Source: Promicromonospora sp. Populi (GTDB lineage Bacteria; Actinomycetota; Actinomycetes; Actinomycetales; Cellulomonadaceae). Taken from it: a stretch of DNA of 64,000 bases. Where the stretch lies: positions 4,774,001-4,838,000 of the forward strand of contig NZ_CP163528.1 of assembly GCF_041081105.1 (NCBI RefSeq). Direction: 5' to 3'. Positions 26,665 through 35,999 of the stretch are shown piece by piece. The translations under genes and the position numbers were made by a program. A model generated the notes under the pieces. It was not told where the DNA came from and did not search any database. It worked only from the letters and a program-made list of their open reading frames with translations. Every line of letters starts with the position of its first letter. Positions within the stretch are counted from its first letter, which is position 1.

Positions 26665-27294
26665 TCAGGCGACCTCGTCCTGGGGCAGGCCCAACCACGC
26701 GTGCCAGCCCGTGTGCAGCACCAGCCACGCCATCAGGCCGTAGCCCGCCTGGCCCGGGTAGGTGCCGCCGCCCTGCGCGAGGTCGGCGAGCCACTGCTCG
26801 TGCTGGGCCAGCGGCGTGTAGGTGTCGACGTACGGGACGCGCCGCCGGCTGGCGACGTCCGCGAACGCGTCGGAGAGCTCGGCGATCCGGTGGCCCTCCG
26901 CGGGCTGGCCGGGCGGCGGTCCCACAACGAACGCCGCCGTCCGGTTCGCGTCCGCGACGTCGAGGATGTTCGCCAGGTTCAGGCGCGAGCGCGCGACCGT
27001 GAGCCCCGAGGCGACGTCGTGCCGCCCGAGGGCAACGACCAGCCGGTTCTCGGTCTCGGAGTCCGGGCCGAACCGCGAGGCGGTCTCCGCCTCCCAGCGG
27101 GCGCCGAGCTGCGTGCTGGTCTCCCCGGGGACGGCGAGAGTGAAGAGCATGGCGGGCCGGGAGAAGTGGGTGCGTGCGACGACGCGGCCGGTCCAGCCGA
27201 GTGCCCGGGCGTCTCCGACACCCGTGGCCAGCTCGTCACCGACTACGCAGATGCGCACCTCGCGATCCTGCAACGGACTCTCCTTGCCTGTCAC
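26665..27294 (-). CDS. SGNH/GDSL-like hydrolase-fold protein
   Basis: 209 residues from a GTG start (GAAAGAGG upstream). The fold is SGNH-like: block I is VVGDELATGVGDARALGW, with Glu at the position of the catalytic Ser; 'VVALGRHDV' corresponds to the block III region and 'PYVDTYTPLAQHEQW' to block V with a D-x-x-x-x-x-x-x-H-like arrangement. The Ser-to-Glu change means classical esterase activity is doubtful, although this variant recurs in related actinobacterial proteins. No signal peptide is seen. The gene is single. Confidence 0.75.
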   Translation of the reverse strand: MTGKESPLQDREVRICVVGDELATGVGDARALGWTGRVVARTHFSRPAMLFTLAVPGETSTQLGARWEAETASRFGPDSETENRLVVALGRHDVASGLTVARSRLNLANILDVADANRTAAFVVGPPPGQPAEGHRIAELSDAFADVASRRRVPYVDTYTPLAQHEQWLADLAQGGGTYPGQAGYGLMAWLVLHTGWHAWLGLPQDEVA

Positions 27295-27429
27295 GGCCTC
27301 TTTCCGGCAGCCTGGCGGACGGCCGGTTTCTCATTGTGGTGCACGGACTGTGGCCGATCCCGACAACGCGCCGACGCCGGCGGCGCCCATGTCGATGCAG
27401 TGTCATGAAAACCGCCGGCAGGGCGGACG

Positions 27430-28374
27430 TCAGAGCAGGGTCATGCCCCACCGGACCGCGTGGCGCTCGCCCGGCGCCAGGTGCACAAGCCGCTCGCCCG
27501 TGCGGAACGCGTCGGCGACGCAGCTCATCGGCTCGGCGGCCAGGCCCATCCGGCGTCGGTCCGGGGCGATGTGGTCGCCCGTGCAGACCTGCCAGACGTC
27601 CTGCGACTCGTCCATCCACACCGCGGCCGTGCGGCCGTCCGGGGCGCCCAGGTGGGCCCAGGAGCGGCCGTCGCCGTCCCGCACGACGTCCACGTACGCG
27701 TCGTCGAGGTCCAGGCCGGCCACGCTCCGCGGCTCGCGCAGGTCATAGCTGCCCGACGCCGGCTCGGTGCCCGTCGGGAGCAGCCGCTCGTCGGTGGTGA
27801 TGCGCGTGGCCGCGTCGAGGCGGATGGTGCACGCGTCCAGGTCGGCACCGCCCGTGGAGAGCCACGGGTGGAACCCGCACCCGTAGGGCGCCGTGCTCGG
27901 CCCGACGTTGGTGACCTCGAGCGTGATCTCCAGACCGGCGTCGGACAGGGAGTAGCGCATCTGGGCCACGAGCTGGAACGGGTAGCCCGGACGGGCCACC
28001 AGCTCGAGCTCCAGGGTCACGGCGGAACCCGAGTGCTCCACCACCGACCAGCGCTCCCATGCGGCCAGCCCGTGCAGCGCGGTGTTGCGCGCGGGCTCGT
28101 TCACGGGCAGCCGGTGGGTCACGCCGGCGTACTCGTAGACGCCGTCGCCCAGCCGGTTGGGCCAGGGGATCAGGACCGCGCAGTTGTACACCGGGCTGAT
28201 CTCGTCGGCGCCGAACGGGACCACCACGTCACGCCCGTCCACCGAGTACTCTCGCAGCGCCGCACCCACCTGGGTGACGGTCGCGCGGTGGCTTTCGTGG
28301 CTGATGCGGAACTGGTCCCCGGAAGGATGAGGCCTGGCCGCCGCAACGGGAGGAATTTCTGTCGTCACACTCAC
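27430..28374 (-). CDS. Aldose 1-epimerase family protein (galactose mutarotase-like)
   Basis: 314 residues, beginning with a GTG at 28374 (or at 28368). It interconverts alpha and beta anomers of an aldose. Visible motifs are the 'PWPNRLGDGVYEYAGV' N-terminal motif, 'ALHGLAAWERW' with the proton-relay His, and 'YGCGFHPWL' with a second His. No GGxGKLG-type extra domain is present. Two tandem TACGGT boxes end directly before the GTG, so the transcript is probably leaderless. It is a single gene, divergent from the aldo/keto reductase. Confidence 0.85.
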   Translation of the reverse strand: MSVTTEIPPVAAARPHPSGDQFRISHESHRATVTQVGAALREYSVDGRDVVVPFGADEISPVYNCAVLIPWPNRLGDGVYEYAGVTHRLPVNEPARNTALHGLAAWERWSVVEHSGSAVTLELELVARPGYPFQLVAQMRYSLSDAGLEITLEVTNVGPSTAPYGCGFHPWLSTGGADLDACTIRLDAATRITTDERLLPTGTEPASGSYDLREPRSVAGLDLDDAYVDVVRDGDGRSWAHLGAPDGRTAAVWMDESQDVWQVCTGDHIAPDRRRMGLAAEPMSCVADAFRTGERLVHLAPGERHAVRWGMTLL

Positions 28375-28529
28375 ACCGTAACCGTAGGGCAATATTCGCC
28401 TGCGCCACGTAGCGTGAGACGGCAGATTGGGGGGTTGGTCGCACGCAGTCTCGCCGACCGACCCCGCTACGAACTGGGCCCGAAGCTGGGCCCGCGCGGG
28501 CATGTCTGCCCGCCCAGCAAGGAGGAACG

Positions 28530-29525
28530 ATGGAACAGCAGGTACTCGGACGGACCGGTCGGCTCGTATCGGCCGTTGGACTGGGCACCTGGCAGCTCGG
28601 CGCTGACTGGGGAGAGGTCAGCGAGGCCGACGCCCACGCCGTCCTTGCGGCTTCGCTCGAGGCCGGGGTGACCTTCTTCGACACGGCCGACGTCTACGGC
28701 GACGGACGCAGCGAGCAGCTGATCGGTGCGTTCCTCAAGGCGCACCCCGACGCCGGGATCACCGTCGCCACGAAGATGGGGCGCCGGATGGACCAGGTGC
28801 CGGAGAACTACGTGCTGGAGCACTTCCGCGAGTGGACCGACCGGTCCCGGCAGAACCTCGGCGTCGACCGGCTGGACCTGGTGCAGCTGCACTGCCCGCC
28901 CACCGCCGTCTACTCGACGGACGCCGTGTACGACGCGCTCGACCAGCTGGTGTCCGACGGCGCGATCGCCGCCTATGGCGTGAGCGTCGAGACGACCGCG
29001 GAGGCCCTTGCGGCCATCGCGCGCCCGAACGTCGCGACCGTGCAGATCATCCTGAACGCGTTCCGGCTCAAGCCGCTCGACGAGGTGCTCCCCGCGGCCT
29101 CGGCGGCGGGCGTCGGCATCATCGCCCGGGTGCCGCTCGCCTCCGGCCTGCTCTCCGGCAAGTACACGAAGGAGACGGTGTTCGCGGAGAACGACCACCG
29201 CAGCTTCAACCGCGACGGCGCGGCGTTCGACGTCGGCGAGACGTTCTCCGGCGTGCCCTACGACGTCGGGCTGGAGGCGGCCGCACGATTCACCGAGCTG
29301 GCCCGCGACGTCGTCGGCGGCACCCTGACCCCCGCCCAGGCGGCCATCGCCTGGGTCTGGCAGCGGCCGGGTGTCTCGTCGGTGATCCCCGGGGCGCGCA
29401 ACGTGGAGCAGGCGCGTGCCAACGCCGCGGCGGGCGACGCGGCGACGTTGGGCCCGCTGTTCATGTCGGGCGTGCGGGAGATCTACGAGGACTTGATCAA
29501 GTCCCACGTCCACGACAGGTGGTGA
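28530..29525 (+). CDS. Aldo/keto reductase
   Basis: 331-residue NADPH-dependent AKR. The catalytic tetrad is complete: Asp51 and Tyr56 in 'FFDTADVYGDG', Lys82 in ATKMG and His121 in VQLHCPP. The C-terminal 'GVSSVIPGARNVEQARANAAA' is the cofactor-binding signature. The substrate is unknown; the family reduces aldehydes and ketones of sugars and small carbonyls. A strong AAGGAGGAACG box precedes the ATG. The gene ends in a bidirectional terminator shared with kgd. Confidence 0.9.
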   Translation: MEQQVLGRTGRLVSAVGLGTWQLGADWGEVSEADAHAVLAASLEAGVTFFDTADVYGDGRSEQLIGAFLKAHPDAGITVATKMGRRMDQVPENYVLEHFREWTDRSRQNLGVDRLDLVQLHCPPTAVYSTDAVYDALDQLVSDGAIAAYGVSVETTAEALAAIARPNVATVQIILNAFRLKPLDEVLPAASAAGVGIIARVPLASGLLSGKYTKETVFAENDHRSFNRDGAAFDVGETFSGVPYDVGLEAAARFTELARDVVGGTLTPAQAAIAWVWQRPGVSSVIPGARNVEQARANAAAGDAATLGPLFMSGVREIYEDLIKSHVHDRW

Positions 29526-29539
29526 GCTAGTACCGGACA

Positions 29540-29580
29540 CACGAAGGGCGGGCATCCGGATCGGATGCCCGCCCTTCGTG
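29540..29580. terminator. Bidirectional terminator between the aldo/keto reductase and kgd
   Basis: A 19-bp stem pairs 29540-29558 with 29562-29580 around a three-base loop (CACGAAGGGCGGGCATCCG). The stem starts 15 bases after the aldo/keto reductase stop, and the kgd stop is 19 bases beyond its far end. It can fold on both strands. Confidence 0.75.
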
Positions 29581-29598
29581 CTACGTCGTCCTACGCGG

Positions 29599-32500
29599 TC
29601 AGCCGCGCGTGAAGGCCTGCTCCAGGAGCGTCTGCTGCTGCGCCTGGTGGGCCTTCGCCGTACCGGTAGCGGTCGCCGCCGACGCCGGGCGGGAGACCAC
29701 CTTGACGTACGGGAAGTCCAGCGGCAGCGCCAGGTGGATGAAGCCCCACGCGCCCTGGTTCTGCGGCTCGTCCTGCACCCAGACCACCTCGGCGTCGCCG
29801 TACTTGGCGACCTCCGCCCGGAGCTGCTCCTCCGGGAACGGGTACAGCTGCTCGAGACGGACGATCGCCACGCCGTCGTCGCCGCGCTTGGTGCGCTCGG
29901 CGAGGAGGTCGTAGTAGACGCGGCCCGTGCACAGGAGCACGCGGTTCACCTTGGCCGGGTCGGCCACCGAGTCCGCGATGACCTCCTGGAACGTGCCCGA
30001 GGTGAAGTCCTCGACCGAGGAGGCCGCGGCCTTGAGCCGCAGCAGCTGCTTCGGCGTGAACACCACCATCGGCCGGCGCGGCCGGGCGTACGCCTGACGG
30101 CGCAGCAGGTGGAAGTACGACGCCGGCGTGGACGGCTGCGCGATCGTGATGTTGTCCTCGGCACCGAGCTGCAGGAACCGCTCGATGCGGGCGGACGAGT
30201 GGTCCGGCCCCTGACCTTCGTAACCGTGCGGCAGCAGCATGACCACCGACGACGACTGGCCCCACTTCTGCTCGGCGGACGAGATGAACTCGTCGATCAC
30301 CGTCTGGGCGCCGTTGACGAAGTCGCCGAACTGCGCCTCCCAGAGCACCAGGGCGTCCGGGCGCTCCACGGAGTAGCCGTACTCGAAGCCGAGGGCCGCG
30401 TACTCCGACAGCGAGGAGTCGTAGACCCAGAACTTGGCCTGGTCGCCCGACAGGTACAGCAGCGGGGTCCACTCCGCGCCGGTGTCCCGGTCGTGGAGCA
30501 CCGCGTGCCGCTGCACGAACGTGCCGCGGCGGGAGTCCTGCCCGGCCAGGCGCACCGGGGTACCCTCGGCGAGCAGCGAACCGAACGCGGCGAGCTCGCC
30601 GAAGCCCCAGTCGATGCCACCTTCCTTCGCCATGAGCTGGCGCTTCTCCAGCAGCTGGGCGAGCTTCGGGTGGACGGTAAAGCCCTCGGGCGGCGTGGTG
30701 TGGGCGTCGCCGACCCGCTGCAGCGCGTCGTGCGAGATCGCCGTCTGCCAGCCCACCATGGTGCCCGCGTCCTCGCGCTGGGACTCGGGGCGCTCCAGGC
30801 CGGCCAGGTGCTCCGTCTGCGGGGCGGGCGTGAAGCCCGACTTGGTCTCGGTGAAGACCCGCTCGAGCTGCGACTGGTAGTCCTGCAGCGCGTGCTCGGC
30901 CTCCTCCACGGTGATGTCACCGCGCGCGACCAGGTTCTCGGTGTAGAGCTTGCGCACCGAGCGCTTCTTCTCGATCAGGTTGTACATGAGCGGCTGCGTC
31001 ATCGAGGGGTCGTCGCCCTCGTTGTGCCCGCGGCGGCGGTAGCAGATCATGTCGATGATGACGTCCTGGCCGAACTGCTCGCGGAACGCGAAGGCAAGCT
31101 CGGCAGTGCGCACCACGGCCTCGGGGTCGTCGCCGTTCACGTGCATGACCGGGACCTGGTAGCCCTTGGCGACGTCCGTGGCGTAGGTGGTCGACCGGGA
31201 CGCCGTCGGGCCGGTGGTGAAGCCCACCTGGTTGTTCACGACGACGTGGATGGTGCCGCCGGTGCGGTACCCGCGCAGCTGCGACAGGTTCAGCACCTCG
31301 GGGACCACACCCTGACCGGCGAACGCCGCGTCGCCGTGCACCAGGATCGGCAGCACGGAGAAGCCGTCGCCGCCGAGGTCGATGCGGTCCTGCTTGGCGC
31401 GGACGATGCCCTCGAGCACCGGGTCCACCGCCTCCAGGTGCGACGGGTTGGCCGCGAGGTAGACACGCGTGGTGGCGCCGGACTCGGAGGTGAACGTGCC
31501 CTCGGTGCCCAGGTGGTACTTCACGTCACCCGAGCCCTGGACGCTCTTCGGGTCGAGCTGGCCCTCGAACTCCTTGAAGATCTGGCCGTAGCTCTTGCCC
31601 GCGATGTTCGCCAGCACGTTCAGGCGGCCGCGGTGGGCCATGCCGATGCCGACCTCGTCGAGGCCGCCCTCGGCGGCGCGCGACAGGATCGCGTCGAGCA
31701 GCGGGATCAGGGACTCGCCGCCCTCCAGCGAGAACCGCTTCTGCCCGACGAACTTGGTCTGCAGGAACGTCTCGAACGCCTCGGCGGAGTTGAGGCGGCG
31801 CAGGATGCGCAGCTGGTCCTCACGCGGCGTCTTCGCGTAGCCGGCCTCCAGGCGCTCCTGAAGCCAGTTGCGCTGCCCGGGGTCCGCGATGTGCATGTAC
31901 TCGATGCCGATGGTGCGGCAGTACGAGTCGCGCAGCAGACCGAGGATGTCGCGCAGCGTCGACTTCGGCTTGGGGCCGAAGCCCGCCGTCGGGAACGTAC
32001 GGTCCAGGTCCCACAGCGTGAGGCCGTGGTTCTGGATGTCCAGGTCTGGGTGCTTGCGCTGGCGGTAGGCCAGCGGGTCGGTGTCCGCCATGAGGTGCCC
32101 GCGGGAGCGGTACGCCTGGATGACCTCGGCGATCTTGGCCGGCTTGGCGGCCTCGACGTCGGCGTCGACGGTGTTGTCGCGAACCCAGCGGACGGGCTCG
32201 TACGGGACGCGCAGCGCCGCGAAGACGCGGTCGTAGAAGCCGTCCAGGCCGAGGAGCTTGCCCGAGATGATCTTCAGGAACTCACCGGACTGGGCGCCCT
32301 GGATGATGCGGTGGTCGTAGGTCGACGTGATCGTCATGACCTTCGAGATGCCCATCCGGGCGAGCTGCTCCTCGGACGCACCGGCGAACTCCGCCGGGTA
32401 GTCCATGGCGCCGACGCCGATGATGGTGCCCTGGCCCTGCATCAGGCGCGGCACCGAGTGCACGGTGCCGATGCCGCCCGGGTTGGTCAGCGAGATCGTG

Positions 32501-33453
32501 GTGCCCTGGAAGTCGGGCACGGCGAGCTTGTTGCCGCGAGCCTTGCGGACCAGCTCCTCGTAGGCCGCCCAGAACTCGGCGAAGTCGAGCTCCTCGGCCT
32601 TCTTGATGCTCGGCACCAGGAGCTGCCGCGAGCCGTCCGGCTTGGCCAGGTCGATCGCGAGGCCGAAGCCCACGTGCGCGGGCTGGTTCACGCCCGGCTT
32701 GCCGTCGACCGGCTCGTAGTGGGCGTTCATGACCGGCATGTCGCCCAGTGCCTCGACCAGCGCGAAGCCGATGAGGTGCGTGAACGAGATCTTGCCGCCG
32801 CGGCCGCGCTTGAGGTGGTTGTTGATGACGATGCGGTTGTCGACCATCAGCTTGGCGGGCACGGCGCGCACCGAGGTGGCGGTGGGGACCTCCAGGGAGG
32901 CCTCCATGTTCGTGACCACGCGCGCGGCGGGGCCGCGCAGCTTCTGGATGTCGTCGACGGCGTCCGGGTGCGCCACCGGGCGCTCGAACGTGTCCGCGTA
33001 GTGCGTGGTGGGCGGGGTGGCGATCGGGCTGGCCGGGTTGACCTTGGGGTCGGCCGGAAGGGCCTTCTCGCGTACCGGCTGCACGGCCTCAGAGGCGGCG
33101 GTGCCGCCCGTCACGGGGGCGGCCACCTTCTGGGCGGGCGCCACCGGCGCTGCAGCGGCCGCTGGGGCCGCGCTAGCCGAGGCCGCGGGAGCCGCGGGAG
33201 CGGCCGGCGCCGCGGCGGCCGGTACCGGCGCGGCCGGTGCTGACGGGGGCGAAGTCGCAGCGGTCGCAGCTGCGCCGTCCTTGGGGGAACCGTTCTCGCT
33301 CGGGGTGTAGTCGGCGAAGAAGTCCCACCACGCGGGGTCCACCGCGTTCTTGTCCTTCAGATACTGCTGGTAGAGCTCGTCCACAAGCCATTCGTTGGCT
33401 CCGAATGACGAGCTCGCCACGCTGATCGACTCTGAACCAGCCTTAGCTGACAC
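29599..33453 (-). CDS. kgd: Multifunctional 2-oxoglutarate decarboxylase/dehydrogenase E1-E2 (Kgd)
   Basis: About 1284 residues: the actinobacterial fusion of an E2 acyltransferase-like domain and E1. Order: short N-terminus ([18 protein letters not shown]), Pro/Ala-rich linker (40-110), E2-type domain with [15 protein letters not shown] around residue 330, then thiamine-dependent E1 with [19 protein letters not shown]-like '[13 protein letters not shown]' and GHNEGDDP, and a C-terminal part. It produces succinyl-CoA (with other subunits) or succinate semialdehyde from 2-oxoglutarate in the TCA cycle. The start is uncertain: GTG at 33453 fits homologues; GTG at 33477 has no ribosome binding site. 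A GarA/FhaA partner is not visible here. Confidence 0.93.
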   Translation of the reverse strand: MSAKAGSESISVASSSFGANEWLVDELYQQYLKDKNAVDPAWWDFFADYTPSENGSPKDGAAATAATSPPSAPAAPVPAAAAPAAPAAPAASASAAPAAAAAPVAPAQKVAAPVTGGTAASEAVQPVREKALPADPKVNPASPIATPPTTHYADTFERPVAHPDAVDDIQKLRGPAARVVTNMEASLEVPTATSVRAVPAKLMVDNRIVINNHLKRGRGGKISFTHLIGFALVEALGDMPVMNAHYEPVDGKPGVNQPAHVGFGLAIDLAKPDGSRQLLVPSIKKAEELDFAEFWAAYEELVRKARGNKLAVPDFQGTTISLTNPGGIGTVHSVPRLMQGQGTIIGVGAMDYPAEFAGASEEQLARMGISKVMTITSTYDHRIIQGAQSGEFLKIISGKLLGLDGFYDRVFAALRVPYEPVRWVRDNTVDADVEAAKPAKIAEVIQAYRSRGHLMADTDPLAYRQRKHPDLDIQNHGLTLWDLDRTFPTAGFGPKPKSTLRDILGLLRDSYCRTIGIEYMHIADPGQRNWLQERLEAGYAKTPREDQLRILRRLNSAEAFETFLQTKFVGQKRFSLEGGESLIPLLDAILSRAAEGGLDEVGIGMAHRGRLNVLANIAGKSYGQIFKEFEGQLDPKSVQGSGDVKYHLGTEGTFTSESGATTRVYLAANPSHLEAVDPVLEGIVRAKQDRIDLGGDGFSVLPILVHGDAAFAGQGVVPEVLNLSQLRGYRTGGTIHVVVNNQVGFTTGPTASRSTTYATDVAKGYQVPVMHVNGDDPEAVVRTAELAFAFREQFGQDVIIDMICYRRRGHNEGDDPSMTQPLMYNLIEKKRSVRKLYTENLVARGDITVEEAEHALQDYQSQLERVFTETKSGFTPAPQTEHLAGLERPESQREDAGTMVGWQTAISHDALQRVGDAHTTPPEGFTVHPKLAQLLEKRQLMAKEGGIDWGFGELAAFGSLLAEGTPVRLAGQDSRRGTFVQRHAVLHDRDTGAEWTPLLYLSGDQAKFWVYDSSLSEYAALGFEYGYSVERPDALVLWEAQFGDFVNGAQTVIDEFISSAEQKWGQSSSVVMLLPHGYEGQGPDHSSARIERFLQLGAEDNITIAQPSTPASYFHLLRRQAYARPRRPMVVFTPKQLLRLKAAASSVEDFTSGTFQEVIADSVADPAKVNRVLLCTGRVYYDLLAERTKRGDDGVAIVRLEQLYPFPEEQLRAEVAKYGDAEVVWVQDEPQNQGAWGFIHLALPLDFPYVKVVSRPASAATATGTAKAHQAQQQTLLEQAFTRG

Positions 33454-33823
33454 TCGCGGATCGCCCACCTTCAACACAGTCGCGTTCGTCGCGCACCAGC
33501 AGGTCGCGGCGCGCTAAGCCCGAATGTTTTCGGACCCTCCAAGGGTAGGCCCTTCGCGCTCGTCAGTGGGTGTCTTCACACATGCGCTGCGGCGCGTCCT
33601 GGCGCCAAGGAAGCCCCAAGGAAGTTGGTTCGTCATGTTTCTCGCACCCAGAGCAAACCACGGGCAACGTTGGGCCTTGAAGTCCCCAACATGACGTTAC
33701 GGGGCTTGGTCTTCGGGCAGACATTCTTTGGCTCGTGTGACGGAAATCACGGAACCCGTCTCACTCGTCGGCCGCTCGCGGCCCTAGGCTTCTCCGTTTC
33801 TCACCGCGTTCTCACCGGGCCGG
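33454..33823. other. 370-base intergenic region between kgd and the sensor kinase
   Basis: The upstream region of kgd (minus strand) and the downstream end of the histidine kinase gene. It holds a CRP/GlxR-like site at 33736-33751 and no ORF with a ribosome binding site that I can support. I see no clear sigma-70 boxes for kgd, only a short TACCCT-like element close to 33549 on the minus strand. Confidence 0.5.
33736..33751. promoter_or_regulatory. CRP/GlxR-like binding site upstream of kgd
   Basis: TGTGA-CGGAAA-TCACG matches the cAMP receptor protein consensus TGTGA-N6-TCACA in nine of ten fixed positions. It lies about 285 bases before the kgd start, which is far for direct control; it could also belong to an unannotated transcript. 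GlxR sites control carbon metabolism genes in Corynebacterium. Confidence 0.4.
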
Positions 33824-34990
33824 TCACATCGTGTGCGTCGTCGAGACCCCCGGCGCCGGGTGGGCCCGGGCCGGGAGGGTGACCCGCATCGTCGCGCCCC
33901 GCTCGGAGTCGACCACCTGGACGTGCCCGCCGTGCAGCTCGACCGCCCAGCGGACGATCGCGAGCCCGATCCCGGTCCCGCCGCTCGACCCGACGGTGCC
34001 GCCCGCAGTGCCGCTCGCGGCCTCCGTGAAGGTGTCGCTCGACTTGCCGGCCCGCCCCCTGCTGTCTGGGGCTCGCTCTCCCGTCGGGCCCGTGCCGCGG
34101 ACGAACCGCTGGAAGATCCGCTCACGGTCCGCGGCGGCGATCCCGGGTCCCTCGTCGCTGACCTCGAGCACGACGTCGGCCCCCTCCGTGCCGTCCACGG
34201 GGTACGCGTCCAGCCGGACGACGCCGCCCGGCGGCGAGTGCCGGATCGCGTTCTGCAGCAGGTTGATGACCACCTGGTGCAGGCGTTCGGCGTCGCCCTC
34301 GATGGCCAGGTCCTCGGGCGTCACGTCGACGACGTAGCGCAGGTCCTTCGCGGCGTCGACCATCGACAGGTCCTCGGCGCAGTCCTCGAGGAAGTCGCCC
34401 ACGGCGATCGTCCCGACGTTCAGCGCCGAGGCGCCCGCCTCGATCCGCGAGAGGTCCAGCAGATAAGTCACCAGCCGGGTCAGTCGTTCGGTCTGTGCGT
34501 GCGCCTGCTCCAGCGCGGCCGGGGTGGGCTGCACGACGCCGTCCACCATGTTCTCCAGCTGAGCCTGGAGCGCCGCGATGGGCGTACGCAGCTCGTGCGA
34601 CACGTTCGCGATCAGGTCGCGGCGGGTCTGCTCCACCGAGGCCAGGTCCTCGGCCATCCGGTTGAACGCGTGCGCGAGCTGACCCACCTCGTCGCTGCTC
34701 GTCGCGCGCACGCGGCGCGTGTAGTCGCCGTCGGCCATGGCCTGGACCGCCTCGGTGATCTCCCGCAGCGGGGACGTCATGCCGCGGGCCAGGACCTGCG
34801 TGACCAGCAGCGACAGGATGATCGCCAGGGGGAACGTGCGGCTCGGGCCGAGCGAGGCCTGGAGGCCGAGCCACGTGATGAGCACAGCTGCCGTCACGGT
34901 GGCCGCGACCAGCACACCGAGCTTGATCTTCAGGGAGCGCAGCGGATCGAGCGGCCGCACGTCGGGGACGCGGGGCACGTGCGGTCTCAT
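33824..34990 (-). CDS. Sensor histidine kinase with minimal extracellular loop
   Basis: 388 residues. Two transmembrane segments at about 24-43 and 54-70 are separated by only about ten residues, so there is no periplasmic sensor domain (intramembrane-sensing type). HAMP domain at about 71-120, dimerisation/phosphoacceptor domain with His132 in NVSHELRTP, and an ATPase domain with N-box NLLQNAIRHS, G1 DEGPGI and G2 GTGIGLAIV. A Ser/Gly/Ala-rich stretch of about 40 residues is inserted between F-box and G2. It lies 14 bases downstream of the response regulator gene and forms one operon with it. The signal is unknown. Confidence 0.9.
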   Translation of the reverse strand: MRPHVPRVPDVRPLDPLRSLKIKLGVLVAATVTAAVLITWLGLQASLGPSRTFPLAIILSLLVTQVLARGMTSPLREITEAVQAMADGDYTRRVRATSSDEVGQLAHAFNRMAEDLASVEQTRRDLIANVSHELRTPIAALQAQLENMVDGVVQPTPAALEQAHAQTERLTRLVTYLLDLSRIEAGASALNVGTIAVGDFLEDCAEDLSMVDAAKDLRYVVDVTPEDLAIEGDAERLHQVVINLLQNAIRHSPPGGVVRLDAYPVDGTEGADVVLEVSDEGPGIAAADRERIFQRFVRGTGPTGERAPDSRGRAGKSSDTFTEAASGTAGGTVGSSGGTGIGLAIVRWAVELHGGHVQVVDSERGATMRVTLPARAHPAPGVSTTHTM

Positions 34991-35004
34991 CTTCTAGGCC
35001 GGCG

Positions 35005-35778
35005 CTACTGGTTGGCGGGCGGCTCGAACGCGTACCCGACGCCGTGCACCGTGCGGATCAGGTCCGGCCCGAGCTTGCGGCGCAGCGCCTTGATGTGGGA
35101 GTCCACGGTGCGCGTACCGCTGGCGTCCGCCCAGTCCCAGACCTCGGCGAGCAGGCGCTCGCGGGTGAGCACGGTCTTGGGGGAGCCGGCGAGCATGACG
35201 AGCAGCTCGAACTCCGTGGGGGTCAGGTGGACCTCGTCGCCCCCGCGGTAGACACGGCGCTGCGCGCGGTCCACCGTGACGTCGCCCATGGTCATGGGCG
35301 GGTCGGCGGGGGTGGTCGCGGCGGCCTGCGCCGCGCGGTCAACGCGCCGCAGGAGCGCCTTGATGCGGGCCACGAGCTCGCGCATCGAGAACGGCTTGGT
35401 CATGTAGTCGTCCGCGCCGACGCCCAGACCGACGAGCATGTCGGTCTCGTCGTCACGCGCGGTGAGCATGAGGATCGGGGTGGGGTGCTCGGCCTGGATG
35501 CGCCGCGTGACCTCGAGCCCGTCGATGCCGGGCAGCATCACGTCGAGCACTACGACGTCGGGGCGCAGGCGTGAGGCGGCGTCGACGCCGGACAGGCCGT
35601 CGCGCGCTACCTCTACGCGCCAGCCCTCGGCGGACAGCCGCTGGGCGATCGCCGTGGCGATCGTTGGCTCGTCCTCCACCACGAGCACGGTCGCGCTCTG
35701 CTGACCGGTCGAGGCTGCGGCCGATGCCGGCCCGGGCTGTTGCGAAGCCCCAGACGGCTGGGGAATGACAGATGACAT
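35005..35778 (-). CDS. OmpR/PhoB-family response regulator
   Basis: 257 residues: about 28 disordered residues, a receiver domain with phosphoacceptor Asp79 (VVVLDVMLPG), acidic pair in VVEDEPT and Lys in MTKPF, then a winged-helix DNA-binding domain (about 155-255, 'LTPTEFELLVMLAGSP', 'WADASGTRTVDSHIKALRRKLG' in parts). It is the partner of the kinase that follows at 14 bases. Target genes are unknown; its divergent neighbour encodes a CNNM-type membrane protein, so the pair may respond to envelope or cation conditions, but that is inference from position only. Confidence 0.92.
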   Translation of the reverse strand: MSSVIPQPSGASQQPGPASAAASTGQQSATVLVVEDEPTIATAIAQRLSAEGWRVEVARDGLSGVDAASRLRPDVVVLDVMLPGIDGLEVTRRIQAEHPTPILMLTARDDETDMLVGLGVGADDYMTKPFSMRELVARIKALLRRVDRAAQAAATTPADPPMTMGDVTVDRAQRRVYRGGDEVHLTPTEFELLVMLAGSPKTVLTRERLLAEVWDWADASGTRTVDSHIKALRRKLGPDLIRTVHGVGYAFEPPANQ

Positions 35779-35999
35779 AGGTCAATCATGCCTGCACCTA
35801 CCTGATAAGACCCTGACAAGGCACTGAGTGTCGTCCCAGAGAGCGCTCTGCGCCTTGCTCGGCGAACTCTTCGGGCTACGATCTTCAGCACGATGATCGC
35901 GCGATATCCAGACCGAAAACGCACGCACGAACGCACCCCCCACAGTGCCTTCCGGAACCCCGGCGCCTTCCGGAGCCGCAGCGCCCTCCGGAGCGCACG

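Noticed and set aside
29578..33243. 1221-residue open frame on the plus strand
   Set aside because: It lies entirely antisense to kgd in a GC-rich coding region and is Arg/Val/His-rich with no domain or ribosome binding site; it is a codon-position shadow.
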